Below are positions 53,936-62,784 of a DNA stretch of 64,000 nucleotides, piece after piece. Origin of the DNA: JALCLA01 sp965653565. Lineage in GTDB: Bacteria > Pseudomonadota > Gammaproteobacteria > Xanthomonadales > Xanthomonadaceae. Numbering within the stretch: the first letter of the stretch is position 1; each line of letters starts with the position of its first letter. Location of the stretch: contig CBFHAI010000002.1 in NCBI GenBank assembly GCA_965653565.1, positions 190,750-254,749 on the forward strand. Reading direction: 5' to 3'. Both the position numbers and the translations under genes were made by a program. The notes under the pieces are model-generated. The model had not been told where the DNA came from. It ran no database searches and was given only the letters and a program-made list of their open reading frames with translations.

Positions 53936-54997
53936 ATGCGTGATTCGCTCGCCACGATCCTGGTGTTCGCAGCACTCACCGCCGGCCAGGCGCATGCCGG
54001 CACGAGGTTCGATGTATCCGATCCACTGGCCTACGACGCCGCTCATCGCACGCTGGCAGAATCGCTGCGCCAATCGCTGCAGGCCAAGGGCGCCGAGCAG
54101 CAAGCGCTCGCCGACCTGGTTCGCCACGGCCGCGAACTGCCGCTGCGCGAAGTGTGTTCGCGCTGTTCGAGCGCGTTTGCGTCCTTGGGCGTCGACGAAA
54201 GCTACGAACCGGGTGTCTGGTTGCATCAGCCGCACGGCGGAGCCGCGGCTGAAGCCGGCGTGTTGATCGCCTTTCCACCGGCCGGCGACGATGGCACCTG
54301 GCAAGCGGTCGATGCGCTCACGCCGGAGGGCGCCTGGATCACGCTCGATGCCCATCGCGCGCCCGCGGCTCCGGTGCTCGTGCTGCGCATCAACGGCGCG
54401 TTGTCGTTCGAGCGGCAGGTGGCGAAGGCCAATGCCATGCTGCGCGACGCCGGCCTGCAGCGCGAAAGCGCCGCGGCGACGGCCAAGGGCAGCACGCCCA
54501 CCACGCGCATCGAATCGATCCGCCTCAACGACGACGAGGAGCCCTGGGTCTCCGGCGCTGCCGAGATCTATGCGATCACTATCGGATTGCAGCCGGCCAA
54601 TCAGCCGCAGATCGGCATCGTGGAGATGCCCTACCTCGATCACGACGGCCGCTACTACTATCCGCGCCAGGTGTTGTTGTACTGGCAGGACTTCGCCTAC
54701 GGCGCGGCCGACGTGCTGCTCTACGAGCACGACGACAACACCAACTACCAGACCCTGGTGCAAGCCCTGATCGGCGCCGCCGGCGAACTCGGCGATCTGG
54801 CCGGCAAGCCCGAACTGCAGGCGATCGCCGAGATCGCCAACAAGATCGTGAGCGCGATGCCGTCGGGCTGGTTCGCCAATGACGACGACTACGTCGACTC
54901 GTTCTACACCGTGCTCAAGACCATGGCCGAGGCGCGCTACGGCGCCGCCGGCAATGCGCGGATGTACTCGATCCCGTACCAACTGCCGACCAACTGA
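53936..54997 (+). CDS. Secreted DUF3103-like protein
   Basis: 353 residues. Signal peptide about 1-21 (LTAGQAHAG). The mature part contains IRLNDDEEPWVSGAAEIYAI, QIGIVEMPYLDHDGRYYYPRQVLLYW and VLLYEHDDNTNYQTLVQAL; these acidic blocks resemble what I remember of DUF3103, a family without known activity. AACAGGAGAA is 6-15 bp before ATG 53936. Transcribed away from the AraC regulator, possibly under its control. Confidence 0.7.
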   Translation: MRDSLATILVFAALTAGQAHAGTRFDVSDPLAYDAAHRTLAESLRQSLQAKGAEQQALADLVRHGRELPLREVCSRCSSAFASLGVDESYEPGVWLHQPHGGAAAEAGVLIAFPPAGDDGTWQAVDALTPEGAWITLDAHRAPAAPVLVLRINGALSFERQVAKANAMLRDAGLQRESAAATAKGSTPTTRIESIRLNDDEEPWVSGAAEIYAITIGLQPANQPQIGIVEMPYLDHDGRYYYPRQVLLYWQDFAYGAADVLLYEHDDNTNYQTLVQALIGAAGELGDLAGKPELQAIAEIANKIVSAMPSGWFANDDDYVDSFYTVLKTMAEARYGAAGNARMYSIPYQLPTN

Positions 54998-55164
54998 TCG
55001 CCGCGCGCCGTCCGCCGGCGAACGGTTGCTGCCATTGCTGTCCAGGCGCGGAGCGTTGCTCCTCGCACGGCGCGCTGCGCCTGGACTCCGCAGTGACAGG
55101 CAGCGCCCGCGAACACGGTGGATGACTCGGACGATACCGATCCGTTTCCCATGAGAGGGGACTT

Positions 55165-58100
55165 ATGAAAAATAAAATACGCACGAGCCGCTGGCTTGCG
55201 GCCGTGCTGCTCGCCACCGCCTGGCTCACCTCGCCGATCGCGTCTGCCGCGCCGGTGCTGACCGAAGATTTCGAAGACGGCAACTGGTCGGCGTTCCGCA
55301 GCAGCGATCTGGCCGGCGATCATTCGGCCCGTGTCGTCGATACCCGCAGCCGTGCCGGCGGCAAAGCGGTTCGCTTCGAATTGCTCAAGACCGATCCGCC
55401 GCTGCGCGGCGGCACCCGCGCCGAACTGGTGGCCGACGACGAGGGGCCGCGCGAGGAACATTGGTACGGCTTCAGCATCTTTCTTCCGCCCGACGGCGAC
55501 GAAGCCTACGCCGTCGATCGCGCCGCCGAAATCGTCGCGCAGTGGCACAACCAGCCCGATCTGCATCTGGGCGAAAGTTGGACGTCGCCGCCGCTGGCGC
55601 TGATCACGCGCGACGGACGCTGGCTGGTGAATCGCAATTGGGATTGGGACCCGGTGACCTCGAACGACAAGATCTGGGCCGAGGGCAAGCACGAGTCGAT
55701 CGACCTGGGGGCCTACGAGCGCGGTGTCTGGACCGATTGGGCGTTCCATGTGCGATGGGGCTGGCTGTCGAGCCACTCGCCGCTGCTGGAAATCTACAAG
55801 AACGGCGTGCTCGTGCATCGCGGCACCGGCGCCAACACGACCAACGACCAGCTCGGCGTGTATTTCAAGATGGGCCTGTACAAATGGCCCTGGTCGCAGA
55901 ACCAGCCATCGGACACGGTGCGCCGCGTGATCTATCACGACGAAGTGCGCTTCACCGATGCCGCCGGTTCCCTGCAGGCGGTGTCGCCGCCGACCACGGC
56001 GACGACGAACTGCCCCGCCGTGGCCGCCGGCCAATGGCGCAGCATCGCGTTCGCGCAGCCGCAGAGCGGCAGCTTCACCGCCAGCGCGACGGTGGTTCCC
56101 GCCAGCCTTTATGCCGCCGCGACGCTGAGCCTCGCACCGACGGCAAGCAGCTCGTGGAACAGTCTGGCAGCAAGCGTCCTGTTCTCCGATCCGATCAGCC
56201 AGCCCGGCTATCCGGCCAACAGCATCCTGGTGCGCGATGCCACGTCGTATCGCGCCGATCGCACGCTGGTCTACGAGGCCGGCCGCCGCTACCTCGTGCG
56301 CACCGTGGTCGATACACCGAACCGGCGCTATTCGGTATTCGTCACGCCCGAAGGCGGCCAGGAAGTCGCGCTCGCGACCAACTACGCGTTCCGCGACGGC
56401 CATGCCGGCACCTCGACGCTCAGCCACTGGGTGCTCGGTGCGGCGCAGGCCGGGCTTTCCGCCTGCGGCATGCAGGTCAACGCCGGCAGCGTGCAGTGCA
56501 CCGCCGCGCCCGTCGGCGGCTGGCGCAACCTCACCTTCCCGACGGCGCAGTCTTCGACGTTCTCGGCGACGATCAATGTCACGCCCGAACAACTCGGCGC
56601 GGCTGCGGCGGTCGGGATTTCGCCGGCCACCGCCACCAACTGGGACGGCATGTCCGCCACGGTGCTGTTCTCCGATCCGCAGAGCGAACCCGATCACCCC
56701 GCCAACAGTCTGCTGGTGCGCGATGCCGATCACTATCGCGCCGATGCCGCGGTGATCTATCAGGCCGGCAAGCAATACAAGCTGCGCTTCGATGTCGACG
56801 TGCCGCGCCATCGCTATTCGGTGTACGTCACGCCCGAGGGCGGTCAGGAGATTCGCCTGGCGTACGACTACCGTTTCCGACAGGGCCACGAGGCGGTGTC
56901 CTCGTTCACCCAATGGACCCTGGCGGCCGGCCGCAGTGCCCTGCACGCCTGTGCCTGGAGCGTGGCGCCGGTGCAGCCGACGTGCCGCATCGCGACCTCG
57001 ACGCAATGGCAGAACGTCGCATTCGCGACCCAGACCGGCAGCTTCACCGTCACCGCGAATGTGGTGGCGTCGGAGCTCGGCGCGGCCGGTGCGCTCGGCT
57101 TGTCGTCGGCCGCGACCCAGCAATGGGACGGCATGGCGGCGACCATCCTGTTTTCCGATGCGTCGAGCCAACCGTCGGTGCCCGCCAACAGCATCCTGGT
57201 GCGCGATGGCGATCGCTATCGTGCGGATGTCGCGATGGCTTATCAGCCGGCCCTGAACTATGCCGTGCGCATGATCGTCGACGTGCCGCGCAACCGTTAC
57301 TCGGTTTATCTCAAGCCCAACGGCGGCAGCGAAGTGCGGCTGGCCAACGATTACGCGTTCCGCAGCCCGGCGACCTCGCTCGGCCAATGGACGCTGGGTA
57401 CCGGCGTATCGCCGATGTCGGCCTGCATGGCGGCGCCGACGGCCGCGCCGAGTCCGCCGTCGCACGTCGAATACGGTTATCTGCCGCCGGCGCAGACCGT
57501 CGGCGGCGGCAGCACCGTGTTCACGGTGCCGTCCGGCTACATCCACCAGACGGCGTGGGACCAGGGCGGCGGTTCACAAATCCAGGGCGTCTACACCTGG
57601 CCGTGGAACGGCTGGCAGCCGATGGTGTGGCGCTGGGCCGACACCATGCGTTCGAATGCGATCGTTCGCATCGCACCGGGACCGGGCACGACGTATCCGG
57701 TCTACCGCTTCGAACTCACGCCGCAGGATCATTCGTCGCCCGGCACCGACGGCGATCATCCGCGCGCCGAGTTCTTCTCGGTCGACCCGGCCGAAGACCG
57801 TCGCCAACGCACACCGCCGCCCAGCAACATCATCCGCCAGGGCGACGAATACTGGGCCACGTTCGCGCTGTATCTGCCCAACGATTTCCCGACCAATCAT
57901 CGCTGGGCGACACTGATGCAGCGCAAATTCCAGAACGGGCTCACCAGCCCGAGCCCGTGGTTCACGCTCAACGTGCACAAGGGCGTGCTCGACTTCACCC
58001 TGCCGCGCGGGGCGGATTCGGAGTACCAGTTCCTGGCCAACCTGAGCGACGTCAAAGGCCGCTGGACGCAGATCACGATCCACGAAATCGCCTCGGCCAA

Positions 58101-58335
58101 CGCCGACGGCCTGTTCGAGGTCTATATGAATCGCACGCTCGTCGCGCGCAAGAACGGACCGACCATCGACCCGGGCGATATCAACTACAACTTCCACCTC
58201 GGCTACTACCGCGCCAATGAGCGTGCATCGGGAGAAACGCAGGGCCCGGGGCTCGGCGTGGTCTACGAGACGCCGCTGCTGATCCGCCGCGGCGTGAACT
58301 CAGGCGGCATCAACGCGGTACCGGTTCTACCGTAG
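55165..58335 (+). CDS. Secreted modular polysaccharide lyase, two lyase-like domains
   Basis: 1056 residues, ribosome site GAGGGG before ATG. Signal peptide about 1-29. Residues about 30-275 match the PF14099 'polysaccharide lyase' jelly roll (heparin-lyase-I/PL20 type): FEDGNWSAF, RAELVADDEGPREEHWYGFSIFLP, IVAQWHNQPD, YFKMGLYKWPW. Three tandem repeats of about 155-160 residues follow (about 283-438, 445-600, 607-755), each opening with Cys and carrying ANSILVRD, a YS-V strand and a YAFR/YRFR element; probable carbohydrate-binding or ConA-like modules. A second, divergent jelly roll (about 770-1050: HPRAEFF, YWATFALYLPNDFPTNHRWATLMQ, FHLGYYRAN) ends the protein. It should degrade a uronic-acid polysaccharide by beta-elimination; substrate unknown. 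Confidence 0.85.
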   Translation: MKNKIRTSRWLAAVLLATAWLTSPIASAAPVLTEDFEDGNWSAFRSSDLAGDHSARVVDTRSRAGGKAVRFELLKTDPPLRGGTRAELVADDEGPREEHWYGFSIFLPPDGDEAYAVDRAAEIVAQWHNQPDLHLGESWTSPPLALITRDGRWLVNRNWDWDPVTSNDKIWAEGKHESIDLGAYERGVWTDWAFHVRWGWLSSHSPLLEIYKNGVLVHRGTGANTTNDQLGVYFKMGLYKWPWSQNQPSDTVRRVIYHDEVRFTDAAGSLQAVSPPTTATTNCPAVAAGQWRSIAFAQPQSGSFTASATVVPASLYAAATLSLAPTASSSWNSLAASVLFSDPISQPGYPANSILVRDATSYRADRTLVYEAGRRYLVRTVVDTPNRRYSVFVTPEGGQEVALATNYAFRDGHAGTSTLSHWVLGAAQAGLSACGMQVNAGSVQCTAAPVGGWRNLTFPTAQSSTFSATINVTPEQLGAAAAVGISPATATNWDGMSATVLFSDPQSEPDHPANSLLVRDADHYRADAAVIYQAGKQYKLRFDVDVPRHRYSVYVTPEGGQEIRLAYDYRFRQGHEAVSSFTQWTLAAGRSALHACAWSVAPVQPTCRIATSTQWQNVAFATQTGSFTVTANVVASELGAAGALGLSSAATQQWDGMAATILFSDASSQPSVPANSILVRDGDRYRADVAMAYQPALNYAVRMIVDVPRNRYSVYLKPNGGSEVRLANDYAFRSPATSLGQWTLGTGVSPMSACMAAPTAAPSPPSHVEYGYLPPAQTVGGGSTVFTVPSGYIHQTAWDQGGGSQIQGVYTWPWNGWQPMVWRWADTMRSNAIVRIAPGPGTTYPVYRFELTPQDHSSPGTDGDHPRAEFFSVDPAEDRRQRTPPPSNIIRQGDEYWATFALYLPNDFPTNHRWATLMQRKFQNGLTSPSPWFTLNVHKGVLDFTLPRGADSEYQFLANLSDVKGRWTQITIHEIASANADGLFEVYMNRTLVARKNGPTIDPGDINYNFHLGYYRANERASGETQGPGLGVVYETPLLIRRGVNSGGINAVPVLP

Positions 58336-58816
58336 CCACTAACGGCGATCGGCTCCCGTGCCAACGGGGGCCGATCGACGCGATTCTGCTTAGGACGTTT
58401 TGGGGTCGTAGAGGAAAGGGTGGATAGCGGCGCGGTCTTTCGATGGCGTCGTGTGCGGGAGGTGTGTAGCTGCGCTGCGGGGGGGCATCAGCGGCTTGCC
58501 GAAGAGGTCGAGGGTATGAACATTCCGCCACGGCGACGTTGGCGTGCTGGCAGTCGATGGTGCTGATCAATGCCGCGCTGCCGGTCGCTCGCCATGCCAC
58601 GCCACCGGCGGCGTTGTAGTCAAGCACGGTGATTATCCAATATTTCGGATTCTCGCTCGAAGAGAGTTAGCTCTTAAGCTTGTCAAGGAAGGAAAAAATC
58701 GCCTCGGACGCTATCCACATCAACTCTAGAAGGTGATCGCTGTCCGTGTGACGCGCCATTGGGTTTCTCGAGATGTCATCGGGAAACGCGATGATCCTCT
58801 CAGGAACAATAAATGA
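58336..58816. other. 481-bp region without recognisable gene
   Basis: Transition zone from GC-rich DNA to the less GC-rich Rhs/immunity cluster. Minus-strand frame 58310-58627 and plus-strand frame 58544-58729 are open but have no recognisable motif or ribosome site; they may be eroded remnants. No clear terminator was found for either flanking gene. Confidence 0.5.
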
Positions 58817-59242
58817 TCACGTCGTGGCATTGAAATTCTCTTCGAGGCGAAGCGTTTGAAAGATTTCACGGCTCGTTGTACTGCATGCTTCCAACCAGTC
58901 CTTCGGTAAATCTTGATACCCCACCAGGTTGTCCAGCTGGCGGCCGTTTCGCTCCGAAAGAAAAAACAGATACTTTCCGCCGATCTTCGGGTCCGAAACT
59001 CCTGGCCCATCCATCACTTCCAGCGACGCGCCGTTCTCTCCCTTGAATTGGCGGAGAACGTTGATCATGTATTTAGCACCGCAGGTGTGCGCGCCGCGAA
59101 CTATAAGTTCGCCTGACGTGATCTGCCCGTAGAGCACCGAGCTTGATTCTTCGTAGAACTGCTGCGCAGGCAATTGGTCTGGGAACGACGCGAACGCGTC
59201 TACGCAAACCATCATTAAGGCGAGAACAACGGTAGTTTTCAT
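58817..59242 (-). CDS. Exported netrin/TIMP-like protein, lone immunity candidate
   Basis: 141 residues. Signal peptide about 1-18 (CVDAFAS). The mature part follows the same plan as the other small proteins of this locus: SSSVLYGQITSGE, YMINVLRQFKGE then IGGKYLFFLSERNG, which looks like an OB-fold netrin (NTR/TIMP-type) domain, with Cys in HTCG and EACST. Base composition is lower in GC than the island left of 58300. No toxin gene adjoins it, so it reads as an orphan immunity-like gene. Function is inferred only from similarity of plan and position. Confidence 0.6.
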   Translation of the reverse strand: MKTTVVLALMMVCVDAFASFPDQLPAQQFYEESSSVLYGQITSGELIVRGAHTCGAKYMINVLRQFKGENGASLEVMDGPGVSDPKIGGKYLFFLSERNGRQLDNLVGYQDLPKDWLEACSTTSREIFQTLRLEENFNATT

Positions 59243-59367
59243 GCAATATCTACGAGTAAAGCGATTGAATTTTCACGGCCTGATCGAATCGCGCCATCCC
59301 GGCTTGCCTTTCCCGATCGCTGTCGGCAATGCACCAGAATGCATATCCCGTACGCCTCGGACCTAGG

Positions 59368-59850
59368 CTAATCAGCCTCCAACTTCAGCAGGTCTCCGAA
59401 GCGTTCAATGAAATGAGGGGATAGCGTCCCTACCGCGTAGGCTTGGCCTCGATCAGAGGAGACGATCGGGCTATCGAAGGAAATGAGTCGGTAGAACGTA
59501 TCTTGTGGAAGAATCATTACTGCGGCATCCGGCGGGAACACCAGTTCGGAGTCGTCATGCTTATTTCCTGCAAGTATGTAATTGTTTCCTAGCAGTAACG
59601 GTGCAGCCGTACAGGCTTTGTAGTCCCCGGTTCTCACATCGCCTTTCGAGACCTTGGTTACTCGCAGGGTATAGAACGCGTAATTTCCTTCGCGACCACC
59701 GCAGGGGCCGACTCCCGAGCCGACCACAGCGCCCCGCACGATCACGCTGGCCTCCGAGAACACCGTGTCCAGAGCTCTGGTTTCACCAGAGCTCGCCAGG
59801 CAGGCAAGGGAGGATAAGAGAAGTAGTGCTACAACAATTAAGCGCCGCAT
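59368..59850 (-). CDS. Exported immunity-like protein, paralogue of 62296-62784
   Basis: 160 residues from ATG 59850 (GGGAAC 7 bp upstream; a TTG five codons earlier is less likely). Signal peptide about 1-19. It aligns without gaps to the protein at 62296-62784, about half of positions identical by eye, including AVVGSG.G.CGG, KGD, KAC..AP.LL, YRLIS.D.PIV.SDRG.AYAVG. The two conserved Cys (in CGG and KAC) likely form a disulfide. Family plan matches a netrin/TIMP-like fold. It stands without an adjacent Rhs tip, so it may protect against tips carried by relatives. Confidence 0.75.
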   Translation of the reverse strand: MRRLIVVALLLLSSLACLASSGETRALDTVFSEASVIVRGAVVGSGVGPCGGREGNYAFYTLRVTKVSKGDVRTGDYKACTAAPLLLGNNYILAGNKHDDSELVFPPDAAVMILPQDTFYRLISFDSPIVSSDRGQAYAVGTLSPHFIERFGDLLKLEAD

Positions 59851-60101
59851 TTTGTTCCCGTACAATCCGTCATTGTCAAATAACTAGAACAGGGTGATCG
59901 ATCCAGCGCAGCCGTTGAGCGCGTCGATTTTCACGGCAATCGTTGACGATTGCCGTGTCGGTGTCGAACCGCCGGCCTGGCATAGTTGCGCCGGATACGC
60001 GATCGTCTGCGGCGCGCTGCGTTTCCTGACGGCGTTACGGTGTTGATGCCGCCGGTGGAAGTTGTCCTGACACCGTTCGCCAATGCCTTGTGCGGAATGA
60101 C
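59851..60101. other. 251-bp spacer with a perfect hairpin
   Basis: CACGGCAATC (59932-59941) pairs perfectly with GATTGCCGTG (59948-59957) around a 6-bp loop. It could terminate the upstream minus-strand gene at 60102. The rest is GC-rich, unlike its neighbours, and has no gene; it may be a fragment of displaced core DNA. Confidence 0.45.
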
Positions 60102-60917
60102 CTACTGCCTCACTGCCGGAAGACCTTCGACGCTAGCGATTTTTTCTACGGACAATTTTGTGCAGGCCCCGCTGGAAATCATGATCTCTACGCGAAGAGT
60201 CACTTCATGCTTCTTGCCGCGGAGGGTGTAGCGGTAGAGGCTGTTCGCTCCGGCGGGGAATTTACTCCTCTCTAGCACTTGGTAGTTGTTGGCGTAGAGA
60301 GTTCCGGTTATGTCAGGGTCGTCCCTAATAGAGTCGTCAACACTGCACGTTTCAGAGAAAGCTGCGAGCGCAAGAATCGTGGCAACAAGTGCCGCGTCAA
60401 AGCTCGGATTATCCTCGTCGTCCTGAACGTCTCGGTCGATTAAAAGCTTGTCGAAATCTTTTTCTTCTACCCATCCTGTCAAGTATTTCACGCCATTAAT
60501 CTGGGCGATCTCGAATGAGCTAGGGGACATGTAACGGTATACTTTTTCGGAAAAGCGCTCGAATACGCCGTCGCGTTCGACGTATCCCGAGCAGCCATCT
60601 TGCGACGGAACGTGAGATTCTTCAACGAAGAATATAAATCTCGATCCGATGGATAGCGGACTGTTGCTGCAGAAGCTGGCTCTCTCGCCGCTACGCACTT
60701 TCCCTTTGTAGGATGCTTCTACGGTTATTTCGATCTTTGACCTGCATCCGCGATCGTTGCATGAGGCGTCAAGCCTTTCCACTTCTCCTTCCAAGACGTT
60801 CGTCGACGCTGCAAAAATATCCACTATATCGCGATCAATTTGCGAAGTGGCTGACGAAACGCTTGACGACATTAGAAGCAACATGACGATGTACCGTGGT
60901 ACTTGAATTGTCATCAT
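60102..60917 (-). CDS. Exported immunity candidate for orphan Rhs tip 2
   Basis: 271 residues (or 270 from the second Met). Signal peptide about 1-23 (MSSSVSSATS). Residues about 35-120 follow the netrin/TIMP-like plan (NVLEGEVERLDASC, IEITVEASYKGKVRSGE, PLSIGSRFIFFVEE) with several Cys; the C-terminal 140 residues are extra and contain an acidic stretch (DRDVQDDEDNPS) and a beta-rich end (YRYTLRGKKHEVTLRVEIMI). The ATG overlaps the stop of the orphan Rhs fragment (ATGA), the standard toxin-immunity arrangement. Lower GC than the Rhs core. Immunity role is inferred. Confidence 0.7.
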   Translation of the reverse strand: MMTIQVPRYIVMLLLMSSSVSSATSQIDRDIVDIFAASTNVLEGEVERLDASCNDRGCRSKIEITVEASYKGKVRSGERASFCSNSPLSIGSRFIFFVEESHVPSQDGCSGYVERDGVFERFSEKVYRYMSPSSFEIAQINGVKYLTGWVEEKDFDKLLIDRDVQDDEDNPSFDAALVATILALAAFSETCSVDDSIRDDPDITGTLYANNYQVLERSKFPAGANSLYRYTLRGKKHEVTLRVEIMISSGACTKLSVEKIASVEGLPAVRQ

Positions 60918-62302
60918 TCCGCTCCTTTGTCAAAGTATTCCGGCTTCCAACGGCCGATCATGAAGTCTTTTGCTGCGTTATCAACTTGCCTCTCGTCAGC
61001 GCAATCCCAGCCTTTGCAGTTCGGCTTGTTTCTCATCCGAAGGTCATAGAAGTCTTTGTCGTGATGATATGCCTCGTGTACAAACTGTTTGGTTCGCTCA
61101 AGACTGTTGCGCGCGAAATACTTCATGCTGAAGTTAATATTGCCACCATAAGTCGTGAATGCGATTGCGCCCGGCGCAACTTTATCGAAATCTCTGCGGT
61201 CAACTACTAGATTCTCGATACGATTAAACGCTGTTATGAAACGACCATCTCCATTCACCATTGCCATATCGCCAGCGCGATTGGCGTCCTTGACGACAGT
61301 TTCACCCTTTTTCTTGTCGTTTGAAGGATCGGCGCCATTCGCAAACTCTACTCGACTCATGCCAAAGGTTTGAGCCGACAAAGCCGTTTTTGCGACAGCG
61401 GCGATGGCGACTGAGTTTCCGCAGATACGTGAACCCGTTACGGTCGCACACCGCCCATCCGGATCGACGTACGTGTAAGGGTTGTTGTTGGCATACCAGT
61501 ACCGGCCGAAACTTTCCGGACTCGGGCCGTCAGGGTCTGGGCTAACGAACCCGAGAATTGTCGGATCAAAGTACCGCTGCTGCATATAGTTCATCGACGA
61601 TATCTCGTCGGTAGCGTGCTTGGTGAAGCCCGGCCCATCGCGGTAGATGCCGTCGTAGGGTGCGCCGTACGGCATCAACCGGCTGCGGTAGGTACGCGTG
61701 CCGGCCGTTGAAGTTTTGACGGTCGGTGTGCCGCGGTGGTCGCTGTGCAGGTAGTTGATCGTCGCGGTTTCACTGGCGAGGGGCCGCGTGCGTTCGGCGA
61801 CGAGCGTGCCGTTGAGGTGGTAGAACTCGGTGCGCTCTTGCACTGCGCTGTCTTCGATGTAAAGCAGTTCGCCGCTGCGGCTGTAGATCTGGTAGCGCGT
61901 GCCCCAGTTCGGGGTGACGGTGCGGACGCGGTGGTTGTGCGCGTCGTAGGCGTGGGTGACCTGGCCTTGGAACGCCACCAGCCGGCGGGCCTGATCGAAG
62001 CCCAGGGTTTCGGTGATCGTCTGCGTGCCATCCTCGAAGCCGTGCTGGAAGATTCTCTGTGCGGACGGAATGGGAATGGTCGGTGCCGTGCGGCTGCGCG
62101 CCGTCATTTCGCCGCGGTCGTTCCAGCTGTAGCTCATCACCACCGCGCTGCCGATCGTCGTGATCTGGCTCAGCCGCTGCGTGGCCGGGTAGTGGAAGCG
62201 GCGGTCGACGCCGCCGATGACCGTCCTTCGGATATTGTCGAGCGGGTCGTACTCGTAGGTTTCGTTGCCGGTCGGCGCGTTGGTGATGCTGAGGATTAAA
62301 AA
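60914..62302 (-). pseudogene. Orphan Rhs core fragment with HExxH metallopeptidase tip 2
   Basis: Open from just beyond the imm1 stop (62302; in-frame stop immediately upstream) with no plausible initiation codon before GTG/ATG at about 62149-62137, so it is a displaced 3' piece of an rhs gene. It encodes YD-repeat text (NETYEYDPLDNIRRTV), the RHS-associated core (HSDHRGTPT, RYFDPTILGFVSPDP, NNNPYTYVDPDGR), then a variable tip of about 170 residues. Numbered from 62143, the tip has FVHEAYHH with His356-Glu357 and His360, and Glu384 in ADERQVDNAA as a possible third zinc ligand. It may be silent unless recombined onto the upstream rhs gene. Confidence 0.8.
61560..62118. repeat. Direct repeat of Rhs core (copy in orphan gene)
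   Basis: 559 bp matching 63442-64000 without gaps at a constant offset of 1882 bp, with only scattered substitutions. The repeat encodes the RHS core up to RYFDPT, and similarity stops abruptly at the tip side. It extends further right than can be compared, because the partner copy leaves the window. Confidence 0.9.
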
Positions 62303-62784
62303 TTATCAGATTTACTCACATATTCGCCATAGCGCTTGGCAAAGTCTGCCTCATGCACTCCTACCGCATAAGCTTTTCCACGGTCGGATGCAACGATGGG
62401 GCCGTCATATGAGATCAACCGATAATATTCCTTACTTGGAAACACGAGTAGCACCGCGTCTGATGCGAACACGATCTCTCCCTTATTGCGCTTGCTTCCC
62501 GCGATAAGGTACTTGTTGGATAGCAGCATTGGTGCAGAGCCGCAGGCTTTGATATCTCCCTTTTCGATGTTCCCTTTAACGGGCTCTGTGACTCGAACAA
62601 TGTAGAAGGAGCTCAATTCTTTCTTTCCGCCGCAGTGACCAATTCCAGAACCGACCACCGCGGCATAGAAGATCACGGGCGATTCGGAGAAGACCTCTGA
62701 TAGTGGTCTTGTATCGCCTCCACTTGCGCCACAAGCGACCGGCCAAGCCATTGCGAAAATAAAAGGTAGCAGTAACTTTGTCAT
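62296..62784 (-). CDS. Exported immunity candidate for Rhs tip 1
   Basis: 162 residues. Signal peptide about 1-19 (MAWPVACGASG). Mature part: SPVIFYAAVVGSGIGHCGG, FYIVRVTEPVKGNIEKGD, KACGSAPMLLSNKYLIAGS, YYRLISYDGPIVASDRGKAYAVG. The order exported strand, Cys, strand with KG turn, Cys, then a G/N-KYL-AG strand resembles bacterial TIMP-like netrin domains. The ATG lies inside the stop of the Rhs gene (ATGA), as expected of a cognate immunity gene, and the stop touches the orphan Rhs fragment. A clear paralogue is encoded at 59368-59850. The export signal implies the toxin acts outside the cytoplasm. Confidence 0.75.
   Translation of the reverse strand: MTKLLLPFIFAMAWPVACGASGGDTRPLSEVFSESPVIFYAAVVGSGIGHCGGKKELSSFYIVRVTEPVKGNIEKGDIKACGSAPMLLSNKYLIAGSKRNKGEIVFASDAVLLVFPSKEYYRLISYDGPIVASDRGKAYAVGVHEADFAKRYGEYVSKSDNF

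Noticed and set aside
54937..57546. Long minus-strand frame opposite the polysaccharide lyase
   Set aside because: Antisense shadow with low-complexity Arg/His/Gly text; the plus-strand gene has a signal peptide, ribosome site and repeats.
58310..58627. 105-residue minus-strand frame after the lyase gene
   Set aside because: Overlaps the lyase 3' end, no motif, Pro/Arg-rich; perhaps an eroded remnant, not supported as a gene.
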